Below are positions 45,025-52,077 of a stretch of DNA of 64,000 nt, piece by piece. Source of the stretch: Rhizobium sp. BK313 (lineage in GTDB: Bacteria > Pseudomonadota > Alphaproteobacteria > Rhizobiales > Rhizobiaceae); NCBI RefSeq assembly GCF_014193655.1, contig NZ_JACHZQ010000001.1:930001-994000 (forward strand), written 5' to 3'. The notes under the pieces were generated by a model. The model was given only the letters and a program-made list of their open reading frames with translations, had not been told where the DNA came from and did no database searches. Numbering within the stretch: position 1 is the first letter of the stretch; each line of letters begins with the position of its first letter. Position numbers and translations under genes: made by a program.

Positions 45025-45234
45025 TCAGTGTACTGTGGACTTGATCTTCCCATCCATACGAGATCTCGGATAGATCTCGTTGAGGATCTCGGCCAGTTGC
45101 TGGGCCCGACTCTCACTTAACCCATGTAGAATCTCTCCACCGAAACACGCGGGTGTCTCAACATCATGATCCCATACCGTCCAGTGATCGGTCGGATCGC
45201 AGACAAGATCGAATCTAAGACGTGGAGTGGGCAT
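45025..45234 (-). CDS. Small W-x-V family protein
   Basis: 69 residues: RLRFDLVCDPTDHWTVWDHD, then ILHGLSESRAQQLAEILNEI. Carries both motifs of the family found at 30682 and in the array at 36880-37818. Probably a beta hairpin plus helix. Function unknown. Confidence 0.65.
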   Translation of the reverse strand: MPTPRLRFDLVCDPTDHWTVWDHDVETPACFGGEILHGLSESRAQQLAEILNEIYPRSRMDGKIKSTVH

Positions 45235-45414
45235 CTTGGCAGCTCAGTTCGCTGAGGTAATAAAAGTCTTAGGCCGGCATGATTAATTTTCTTTTGAGAT
45301 TGTGGAGTAGTGGAGAAAAGTCTTTTGCGCAACTTGGGCTTCTAGTCCGACCAAGCTTTATCTGACTGGTTCACCCGCAGAGCGTTCATTCCTGGATCAT
45401 CTCGTTCCGAGGGA

Positions 45415-45445
45415 GCCCGTCGCCGGTGGGACCTCGACGACGGGC
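45415..45445. repeat. GCCCGTCG hairpin (family member B)
   Basis: GCCCGTCG (45415-45422) pairs with CGACGGGC (45438-45445), followed by TGGGAAACGGGAGG and a second possible stem (GGGAGG with CCTCCC about 25 bases on). Confidence 0.55.
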
Positions 45446-45690
45446 CTGGGAAACGGGAGGACGACATGGGGCGAATGCGCCTCCCTGTGGCAAGTAACCG
45501 AGCCGCGCGCTCATTGTTCCAAAGAGAGAAAAAAGATCATCACGGATTGTAATTCTTCGCAGCAGTGCGCTTGTCGATGTTCGATTGCCTGCACTTCTAC
45601 TGCGCGCTCCTCGACTCGAGAACAGCCGCCTTTCATCGGTGTCCCCGAAAATCTCGTTCTCAAAATGTTCTGGGTGAGATGGAGAGTAAA

Positions 45691-45719
45691 GCCCGTCACC
45701 CAGGGAGTGCGTGACGGGC
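45691..45719. repeat. GCCCGTCAC hairpin (family member C)
   Basis: GCCCGTCAC (45691-45699) pairs with GTGACGGGC (45711-45719). Further stems follow within 60 bases (GCGG with CCGC; TGCGGT with ACCGCA). Confidence 0.6.
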
Positions 45720-45962
45720 TACCGCGGAGGCTACGCCGCGAAACGAACTAAAGGGTGCGGTAAAGTTCGAACCGCAGGCTTGCTAGTATGTTCCCGCCGC
45801 TCGCAAGAAAAACAGGACTTCGTTCGGATCGCCTTAACGATGGCTTCAACTTCACCGTTCGTGATTAGCGCCAGCATATGAAATATCGCCCGGATCGATA
45901 AGGGCGCCCGCCATTTCCAGCTCGTGCCGACAGGCCACTAAACCCGTGCTTGCAGGTTTCCC

Positions 45963-46160
45963 TCACTGCTGAGCAGGCGCCGTTGCAGGCGGTGTTGCGG
46001 TTGTTGGCGGCTGTATCGAGGTAATCTCCGTGCGAGGCCAAAAGCTCCACGCCAGTGCGGCGATCACAATTACAGCCAAGATAACTATCCACGGCGCCCA
46101 GGTACGGATGGGTGAAGCGGGTCTAGGGTCACGCGTCGGTCTATTGAAATCATCGTTCAT
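45963..46160 (-). CDS. Small single-span membrane protein
   Basis: 65 residues: a polar N-terminus (NDDFNRPTRDPRPASPIRTW), one hydrophobic helix (PWIVILAVIVIAALAWSFW) and a periplasmic Pro/Thr/Ala-rich tail ending PAQQ. GGAGGAGACC directly before the ATG at 46160 fixes the start. Common layout in Rhizobium small membrane proteins; function unknown. Confidence 0.7.
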   Translation of the reverse strand: MNDDFNRPTRDPRPASPIRTWAPWIVILAVIVIAALAWSFWPRTEITSIQPPTTATPPATAPAQQ

Positions 46161-46259
46161 GGTCTCCTCCACATCCTTCATCGAAAGCTGTAGGTGGCGG
46201 AATATAATTTATAGCTAAAGTGTCGGTGGATCAGACGCCGCCGTCAAGAGTTGGGCGCC

Positions 46260-46284
46260 GGAACAAACCATCGGTTGATCAGTT
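46260..46284 (+). promoter_or_regulatory. EcfG-type promoter, imperfect
   Basis: GGAAC (46260-46264), 16 bases, AGTT (46281-46284), only 8 bases before the DUF6894 ATG. Confidence 0.5.
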
Positions 46285-46292
46285 TCAGCGGC

Positions 46293-46523
46293 ATGCCAAA
46301 GTATTATTTCCATATCCGCACCAGCGACACCTTCCTCCCGGACGATCGAGGTTTCGATTTTCCAGACTTTGAGGCGGCCAAGAGAGAAGCGATGACGGCG
46401 GCCCGCGAAATGATTGCGGAGATGGTGATCGACGGCGACCCTATCGATGGCATGCGGTTTGAGGTCACTGACGAAAGCGGCAATGTCGTCCTGACATTAC
46501 CGTTTAGATTTGTACTTGACTGA
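46293..46523 (+). CDS. DUF6894-family protein
   Basis: 76 residues, a typical member: PKYYFHIRTSDTFLPDDRGF, then DFEAAKREAMTAAREMIAEM and VLTLPFRFVLD. The ATG at 46293 gives the family's usual M-P-x-Y-Y-F-H start. There is no ribosome binding site, and the stress-type -10 ends 8 bases upstream, so the message may be leaderless. Related to the protein at 8665. Function unknown. Confidence 0.85.
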   Translation: MPKYYFHIRTSDTFLPDDRGFDFPDFEAAKREAMTAAREMIAEMVIDGDPIDGMRFEVTDESGNVVLTLPFRFVLD

Positions 46524-46804
46524 TCGGGGAAGCCGTTCGTTTTGACAGACATTAATCGCGGAATAGTTCCCAACCGTCGGAAGCTGAGCGCCTCGGCAAA
46601 ACGTTCGTTCCATAACCTACTCAAAATGGCGGCAGCCGCCTGCAACCCGTCAGGCAGCGGGCATCGGCAGCGCAATACCAGTGCCTCGAGCCGTAGCCGC
46701 CGCCATTTGTATTGCCGGCTCATCCGCATTATCGGTCACCTTTTGGTTTCCATTTAGTGGCAAAAAATTTTCTGCCGAGATGGGGCAAGATGGACAAGTT
46801 AAAA

Positions 46805-46831
46805 GCCCGTCACCAGGGGCGCGTGACGGGC
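46805..46831. repeat. GCCCGTCAC hairpin (family member D)
   Basis: GCCCGTCAC (46805-46813) pairs with GTGACGGGC (46823-46831); a TTTT run follows on the minus strand. A second stem GCGAC/GTCGC follows about 20 bases on. Sequence around it resembles member C. Confidence 0.6.
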
Positions 46832-46970
46832 TCTTACACCGCACGGGAGGCGACAGAAGGGACAACCCTATCGTCGCGAGGAGCCAAACTGCGGTCTTGG
46901 AATATGTTCCCGGCGAATTATCAGGGCTGTTTTCGCATTGTGGCATTATGCGAAATCGTCAAATTGGTTC

Positions 46971-46998
46971 GGCCCGTCGCCCCCCCAAGCGACGGGCC
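46971..46998. repeat. GGCCCGTCGC hairpin (family member E)
   Basis: GGCCCGTCGC (46971-46980) pairs perfectly with GCGACGGGCC (46989-46998) across eight bases. Confidence 0.6.
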
Positions 46999-47119
46999 TG
47001 GTTGCGTCGTCAAAGGTTGGGTATAGCCGACGCAGCCGCGAGTTCCGGCGCCCCCCGGCATCTCGCAAGCGACTAAACTTTTTTGTCTAAGATTTGTTCC
47101 TGGCGAAAATCGAGGAAGT

Positions 47120-47162
47120 GGCCCGCCGCGGGCTCTGAGGGAATGATGCTTTGCGGCGGGCC
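47120..47162. repeat. GGCCCGCCGC hairpin (family member F)
   Basis: GGCCCGCCGC (47120-47129) pairs with GCGGCGGGCC (47153-47162) around a 23-base loop, preceded by TTTGTTCCTGGCGAAAATC, a lead-in resembling those of other members. Confidence 0.6.
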
Positions 47163-47266
47163 GGGGAAACCGAACCAGTTGAGACAGGAAGGTGGTTGAT
47201 TTCCTCGCCTACCGAACTTTTCGAAGGAAATAAAGTTCCCATTCATTGCCAGGACCCCAGAGCGTA

Positions 47267-47562
47267 TCAGCTGTGGGTGGCGGGCAGCTGATCAATGAAG
47301 GGTCGGCCGCTTCCGATAGTCAGGGTGGCGAGCAGGCTGACCGCTTTCGCGGCTACGTCCTCGGCGAGAGAGATATCGTTGACAGCATTGCCAGCCGATA
47401 CGGCGCGAATTGCATTGGCAAAGGACACCTCATCACTATCTCGAGGGCTTCGTTGCCTTCGGCGCCGGCGCATCTAGCATGACACTCAAGGTTCGATGCC
47501 AAACTCTCCAGCACCGCTCGCCGGTCAACAGGTGACATCTCGCGAGTTTGCCGGGCACTCAC
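47267..47562 (-). pseudogene. Small hypothetical gene, probably frameshifted
   Basis: From a GTG at 47562 the frame reads VDRRAVLESLASNLECHARC and is protein-like; the continuation AIRAVSAGNAVNDISLAEDV, AAKAVSLLATL is in the next frame to 47267. An upstream frame ending at 47559 (DEERRLRDEKTARLRNAREA) overlaps the GTG by the GTGA pattern of coupled genes. No family recognised. Confidence 0.35.
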
Positions 47563-47566
47563 GACC

Positions 47567-48319
47567 GTGGCTTCCTGGCTTCGCGGGCATTGCGCAACCG
47601 TGCGGTTTTCTCGTCGCGCAAGCGTCGCTCCTCATCTATCATTTCGCGCGCAATATTGGCTCTATTTTCGAAAGCCTTCCGTTGAGGACTTGGCTTGCGC
47701 CGGCACCTTGCTTGAAGGGGCCGCCCGCCAGAGCATGCCTGCATCTGGCTGTGTCAGGCTTTTGCGGTGTCTAAGACCGTGGCATAGCCCACCAAGACTA
47801 CCCGTGCTATGTCGGATTTCGAAATCGGATACCGGGCCCAAGGTTTTCGCCCGGCTGTGCCTCGTGCAACAACGGCTCGAAACGCGAGTGCTCAGCCTCG
47901 TCAGCAGCCCGTTTGTGGAAATCCACCTTCCGTCCCGCAAGAAACCGCTGATTGCCACGACGGAAGAAGAAATCGAATGCTGGCTGGAGGGTGATGCGTT
48001 CGCCGATCAACGCGAACGCGCCAAGCGGGATCTCGCCGAACGTCGCGAAAACTGGGACGCCGTCGATGAATTTGTCGGCTATAGCGGCGCCAAGACCGCC
48101 GAGACGATTTCTTTCGATCACGAAAGCCGGCTTGTGGCCGCACTCTGGGCGATGCCCGCCCATACCCTGCCGGCGATTGCGGGCAAACTGCACTCAATCA
48201 TCATGCACGGGGCGCCGAGGCTCGACACCGACGATTTTCCGTGGCCGCAGGTCCGCTCGGTTCTCATCAATCTGCTCGGCATGTGCCAACCATTAGCTAC
48301 TCGGGCTGTCGGTCCTTGA
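47567..48319 (+). CDS. Hypothetical protein, start uncertain
   Basis: The last about 125 residues look like a real protein: ATTEEEIECWLEGDAFADQR, ERAKRDLAERRENWDAVDEF, SFDHESRLVAALWAMPAHTL and RLDTDDFPWPQVRSVLINLL, mixed and acidic. The N-terminal half of the open frame is arginine- and cysteine-rich and unlikely to be coding, so the true start is probably after 47900 or was lost. Convergent with the HTH fragment at 48297. Function unknown. Confidence 0.5.
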   Translation: MASWLRGHCATVRFSRRASVAPHLSFRAQYWLYFRKPSVEDLACAGTLLEGAARQSMPASGCVRLLRCLRPWHSPPRLPVLCRISKSDTGPKVFARLCLVQQRLETRVLSLVSSPFVEIHLPSRKKPLIATTEEEIECWLEGDAFADQRERAKRDLAERRENWDAVDEFVGYSGAKTAETISFDHESRLVAALWAMPAHTLPAIAGKLHSIIMHGAPRLDTDDFPWPQVRSVLINLLGMCQPLATRAVGP

Positions 48320-48425
48320 TCAGGTCGAAGACGGTCACGCCAAGCGCCGTCGCGAGCTTATCAAGCGTGCCCAGAGTAGGAGATTGCTTGCGCAATTCCA
48401 GCGCGGTGGTCGAGGTCCGGTGCAT
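48297..48425 (-). pseudogene. XRE-family HTH regulator, C-terminal fragment
   Basis: 42 residues: TSTTALELRKQSPTLGTLDK, LATALGVTVFDLIKDRQPE. This is the recognition-helix end of an XRE helix-turn-helix (y-i-s-x-l-E-x-g..P-t-l-x-t-l-x-k-L-a-x-a-L-g-v). The first helices are missing. A start at the ATG (48425) is possible, but the domain would be incomplete. Confidence 0.6.
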
Positions 48426-48465
48426 ACCAACCCAGAAGGGATCCGGGTGTCAAGTTCGTGCTTCG

Positions 48466-48490
48466 GGAACTTCCAACTTGCAGGAGTGTT
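48466..48490 (+). promoter_or_regulatory. EcfG-type general stress promoter
   Basis: GGAAC (48466-48470), 16 bases, TGTT (48487-48490), 44 bases before the NRAMP-like gene. Confidence 0.65.
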
Positions 48491-48534
48491 GAGCGTGAAA
48501 TCCGTCTTAAAATCAGGCGGAAAGGAGAACACTC

Positions 48535-49851
48535 ATGCCAACCCCGCAGGATGACGGCGACAACCGCGACAAACTCAATTCTGTCGTGGAGCCAAGTAAG
48601 CCGCGCATCCTGGAAGTCCTCGGGCCCGGGCTCATAACCGGCGCTTCAGATGACGACCCGAGCGGCATCGCTACTTACTCTCAGGTTGGAGCTCGCTTTG
48701 CCTACGGCGCGACCTGGACGCTGCTCTTTTCCTATCCTCTGATGGTGGCGATCCAGATCATAAGCGGAAGACTGGGGCGAACCACTGGTCGTGGCGTGGC
48801 CGGCAATCTCCGGAAATACTACGCCAGCGCGCTTGTGCTGCCCTGTGTCACGCTTCTGCTTCTCGCGAACACCATCAATATCGGTGCCGATGTCGGCGCG
48901 ATGGGAGATGCCGCCAAGCTTGTGCTAGGCGGCTCGTCCCTGCTCTATGTCGTTATTTTCGGCCTCGCTTCCGCCGCGCTGCAGGTGTTTCTGAAATACG
49001 AACAGTATGTGCGCGTTCTCAAATGGCTGAGCCTGGCGCTACTCGCCTATGTGGCAACCCTCTTTGTCGTCAAAATCGACTGGACTGCATTCGCAGTGGG
49101 ATTCTTCATCCCACATATCACATTTTCGGCAGACTTCCTGACGGCGATTGTTGCCATTTTCGGCACAACGATCAGCCCATATCTCTTTTTCTGGCAGGCT
49201 TCGGAGGAAGCGGAGGATCTGAAGGAAAAGCCAAAGCGCGACCCGCTCAAAGATCACCCCGAGCAAGCGCCGGAGGCCAATCAGCGGATTACACTGGATA
49301 CATTCATTGGCATGGGGGTATCCAATTTCATCGCGCTTTCGATCATGGTAACGGCCGCCGCCACTCTGAACGCCCATAACATAACCGATATCAATAGTTC
49401 CGCGGACGCCGCCAAGGCTCTGGAGCCTATTGCCGGCAAATTCGGCGAAATCCTTTTTGTCATCGGCATTATCGGCACGGGCCTGCTTGCCGTGCCGGTT
49501 CTTGCCGGATCCGCTGCGTACGGTCTGGGCGAGGCCTTGAAATGGCCCACGGGACTGGCGCGAAAACCCAGGGAAGCAAAGGCTTTCTATTGGGCTATTA
49601 CCGTTGCAACGATCCTGGGTGCTGCATTGAATTTTAGCAGCATCAATCCGATAGATGCTCTGTACTGGAGTGCGGTGATCAACGGAGTCGTCGCGGTCCC
49701 GATCATGGTCGTGATGATGCTGATGGCGACCAATTCAAAGGTTATGGGTGACCACACGATCGGGCCCTGGCTCCAATTTTTCGGATGGCTCTCGACCGCC
49801 GCCATGGCTCTTTGTGCCATTGGAATGGTTGCCGCATTTTTCATGAAATAA
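48535..49851 (+). CDS. NRAMP-family divalent metal transporter, non-canonical
   Basis: 438 residues, about 11 hydrophobic helices, soluble loop at about residues 220-250. The TM1 motif is GASDDDPSGIATYSQVGA: D-P-S-G instead of the D-P-G-N of classical manganese/iron NRAMPs. The TM6 region reads IFGTTISPYLFFWQASEEAE, so the classical A-x-x-M-P-H with its metal-binding methionine is absent. Such replacements occur in NRAMP-related proteins with altered ion preference (magnesium- or aluminium-type relatives are known), so manganese should not be assumed. AAAGGAGAAC precedes the ATG. A stress-type promoter is upstream. It is a single gene. Confidence 0.85.
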   Translation: MPTPQDDGDNRDKLNSVVEPSKPRILEVLGPGLITGASDDDPSGIATYSQVGARFAYGATWTLLFSYPLMVAIQIISGRLGRTTGRGVAGNLRKYYASALVLPCVTLLLLANTINIGADVGAMGDAAKLVLGGSSLLYVVIFGLASAALQVFLKYEQYVRVLKWLSLALLAYVATLFVVKIDWTAFAVGFFIPHITFSADFLTAIVAIFGTTISPYLFFWQASEEAEDLKEKPKRDPLKDHPEQAPEANQRITLDTFIGMGVSNFIALSIMVTAAATLNAHNITDINSSADAAKALEPIAGKFGEILFVIGIIGTGLLAVPVLAGSAAYGLGEALKWPTGLARKPREAKAFYWAITVATILGAALNFSSINPIDALYWSAVINGVVAVPIMVVMMLMATNSKVMGDHTIGPWLQFFGWLSTAAMALCAIGMVAAFFMK

Positions 49852-50263
49852 AAGTCAAAAGGCTCTCCCGCGCTTATTTCGACGCGCGGCGGGCCCAAGC
49901 ATACGGAAGATGCCCGAGGCCACGACGAACGGCCTGGTGCTTTCGCGGCGGCAACGTTCCCCCGGTGATCTGCGGATCATCAGCGACACCGGAATCGCGG
50001 AATTATCCGGCGAAGCGAACTGTATAGGAACCAAATGTGCCGACAGCTGGTAGTTCGGCCTACGGCGCGAGCTATACGATCTAGAAATTGTCAGCCACCT
50101 CGCCCAGAGATTGCAGCACCAGACACTGAGGTCAGCCGGCGGTATCGGCTTGGTCGATAATCGCTAGAAACGATGCCTGCAAAGCCTGCTGGCCTTCGTG
50201 GTCGTCGGCCGGGGATTGTCATTCGGCGGTTTTATCATTCTCTGGATCACTGCGTGGCGCTCG
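49852..50263. other. Intergenic, nothing recognised
   Basis: No supported gene between the transporter and the DUF3175 gene. Confidence 0.4.
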
Positions 50264-50560
50264 TCAGCGCTTTGGCTGCTTGCCAAAGTCGTGCCGTAGC
50301 TCGTCCTTGGCACGCTCCAGCCTCGAAAGTCGGGACTTGGACAACTGTTTACCGGCGCGATTGATGTAGAACGTCAGCATCGACATCGCGGACTGGAATG
50401 CGGTTGCCTTTCGGCGGGGACTTTCCTCGGCAGAGTGTTTGAGCGAGTCCGCGATCTTCTTGGCGCTCCGTTGCTTGAAGACCCCGCCTTCAAGGTCCAT
50501 CGCGTCGCTATTGTCGGTCACGCCCTGTGACCACTTCTGTTTTGATTTCTTTTTAGGCAT
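50264..50560 (-). CDS. DUF3175-family protein
   Basis: 98 residues, basic and helical. The family core is complete: KWSQGVTDNSDAMDLEGGVF, then KKIADSLKHSAEESPRRKAT and AMSMLTFYINRAGKQLSKSR. Function unknown; it is common in soil alphaproteobacteria. GGAGG precedes the ATG. It starts 52 bases after the KGG stress gene ends, so both are probably transcribed from the promoter at 50962-50986. Confidence 0.88.
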   Translation of the reverse strand: MPKKKSKQKWSQGVTDNSDAMDLEGGVFKQRSAKKIADSLKHSAEESPRRKATAFQSAMSMLTFYINRAGKQLSKSRLSRLERAKDELRHDFGKQPKR

Positions 50561-50612
50561 GGGGAAACCTCCTCAAGATAGCGGCGCCATTGGCGGTGAC
50601 GCCGTATCCAGT

Positions 50613-50927
50613 TCAATGATGGGAGTGCTGCTCGTTGCGTTTTCGGGTCGCAGCCGCCTTTTTGGCGGAAGCGGAACGCTCTTCCTTGGTTCTCGATGCC
50701 GCCGCCGCGCCGCCCTTGCGTCCACCGTTTTCCGAGGAGGCATGGTTATCGGCGTGGCCGCGGCCGGAGCCGGATTTCTTGCCGCCGCCGCTTTCCTTGT
50801 TGACGGTGGCCCAGGCACGGCGTTCGACTTCCTTCTCGGAAACGCCACGATCCTCGTAGCCTTCCTCGATGTGCTCGGCCTTGCGCTTCTGCTTGTCGGT
50901 ATATGCCGACTTGTCACCTTGGGGCAT
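50613..50927 (-). CDS. KGG/con-10-type general stress protein
   Basis: 104 residues, very hydrophilic. It begins PQGDKSAYTDKQKRKAEHIE, EGYEDRGVSEKEVERRAWAT, then glycine/lysine-rich repeats (ESGGGKKSGSGRG; NGGRKGGAAAASRT) and a basic tail with histidines. This is the family often labelled plasmid stabilization protein in rhizobia, though no toxin-antitoxin feature is visible; stress-induced, probably unstructured. AAGGAG precedes the ATG. A stress promoter is upstream, DUF3175 downstream. A broken copy is at 63586-63912. Confidence 0.85.
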   Translation of the reverse strand: MPQGDKSAYTDKQKRKAEHIEEGYEDRGVSEKEVERRAWATVNKESGGGKKSGSGRGHADNHASSENGGRKGGAAAASRTKEERSASAKKAAATRKRNEQHSHH

Positions 50928-50961
50928 TGAAAATCTCCTTGGGCTGATACGAAAAACGGGA

Positions 50962-50986
50962 AACAGTATTTGCGCGTCAAAGTTCC
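50962..50986 (-). promoter_or_regulatory. EcfG-type general stress promoter
   Basis: On the minus strand GGAAC (50986-50982), 16 bases, TGTT (50965-50962), 35 bases before the KGG gene. Confidence 0.7.
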
Positions 50987-51349
50987 ACCGAGCTTCCGTA
51001 GGCCGGCGGAACAACACCAAATCTACATCTGGCGATGCGTACTTCGAGGTCAGCATCAAGCAGGCGAGGAACGCTCCGGGCATTTTTGGTGCACGCGGAA
51101 CCAATGCCAGTTGCTGGGGTTTGTTGCCTATACCCTCTGACCACGACATCGAAAGGCATTTCCATGACACAGACGACGTTCCGGGAACCGCCTCTGAGAT
51201 TAATATCTTAGAGCACGCTTCAGGTCTGGGAGTCACAACCCAGATGCGGGCTTACGAAGATAGAGACTGAGCCAGTCGAGCGGTCGAACGACGTCCGATG
51301 TAAAGTCGAGGGAGGCAGAAACCACATTACCCAATCCGCCGTGCTCCTG

Positions 51350-51679
51350 CTACAAACGTATCAGAATCTGTGCGATCTCCGTCAGAGCCGTTGGATCTCG
51401 ATCGCGCGGACGACGATCGCGTCCTGCCGAAACCGCTTCCAATTCCTTTCGATAAGACGACCACCATGAGCGGTCGAGGTCGTCGACCATAGCCTCCGCG
51501 ACGACAATGCGATCATGTTCGACGTCCCCGTCGTCGTCCCAGAGACCTTCGGCGGGGGACTGGAGATGCAGGGTCACCCCGCCAAACTTGGTAGTTAGCT
51601 CGTCGCGAACAAGGTCGAGGTTCGTCCGGTTTCGACGGATGTGCGTCACGGGAAGAAGAATTTCGACAGGATAGGGCAT
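51350..51679 (-). CDS. Conserved hypothetical protein
   Basis: 109 residues: PYPVEILLPVTHIRRNRTNL, DELTTKFGGVTLHLQSPAEG, LWDDDGDVEHDRIVVAEAMV and LDRSWWSSYRKELE. The pattern (E-I-L-L-P, F-G-G-V-T, S-P-A-E-G-L-W, then V-D-D-L-D-x-x-W-W) is that of a conserved proteobacterial protein of unknown function. No ribosome binding site; a stress-type -10 ends 8 bases before the ATG, again suggesting a leaderless message. Confidence 0.75.
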   Translation of the reverse strand: MPYPVEILLPVTHIRRNRTNLDLVRDELTTKFGGVTLHLQSPAEGLWDDDGDVEHDRIVVAEAMVDDLDRSWWSSYRKELEAVSAGRDRRPRDRDPTALTEIAQILIRL

Positions 51680-51687
51680 GGACAGCC

Positions 51688-51712
51688 AACCGTTGTTCCG
51701 CCTGAAGGTTCC
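51688..51712 (-). promoter_or_regulatory. EcfG-type promoter
   Basis: On the minus strand GGAAC (51712-51708), 16 bases, GGTT (51691-51688), immediately upstream of the conserved hypothetical gene. Confidence 0.6.
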
Positions 51713-52077
51713 AAGGAGCGATGTGTTCGCCGTCGCGGTTACCCCTTTCGCACTTCTGTGCGCGACTTCACGCTCGACCCGAGTTCCACAGGTGATCCTT
51801 CAAGAGCCGGTTAGAAAGGAGGGGTGATGTCACATGCATGATTCAGCGGGTTGACAGTTCTTGCCCACCGTTCGGGATTGCATTCTTTCGGTGCGCGCTG
51901 CGTTTCCTGTTCAGCGCTAATCCTGGAGTGATTGCGTCCGATGGCAGACCATAAGCTTTTAACATACAAGCAAAAGCGGAACTTTAAGCCCTCCCGTAAG
52001 CCGAGCAGATCATCGCGACGGGTGCAACGCAGTCTGAACTCTCCGAAGCTTTTGCGTGTTGTGCTTATTGCGGGCCT

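Noticed and set aside
50613..50927. Label of plasmid stabilization protein for the KGG-type gene.
   Set aside because: The name is a database habit; no toxin, antitoxin or partition feature is visible, whereas the stress promoter and KGG repeats fit a stress protein.
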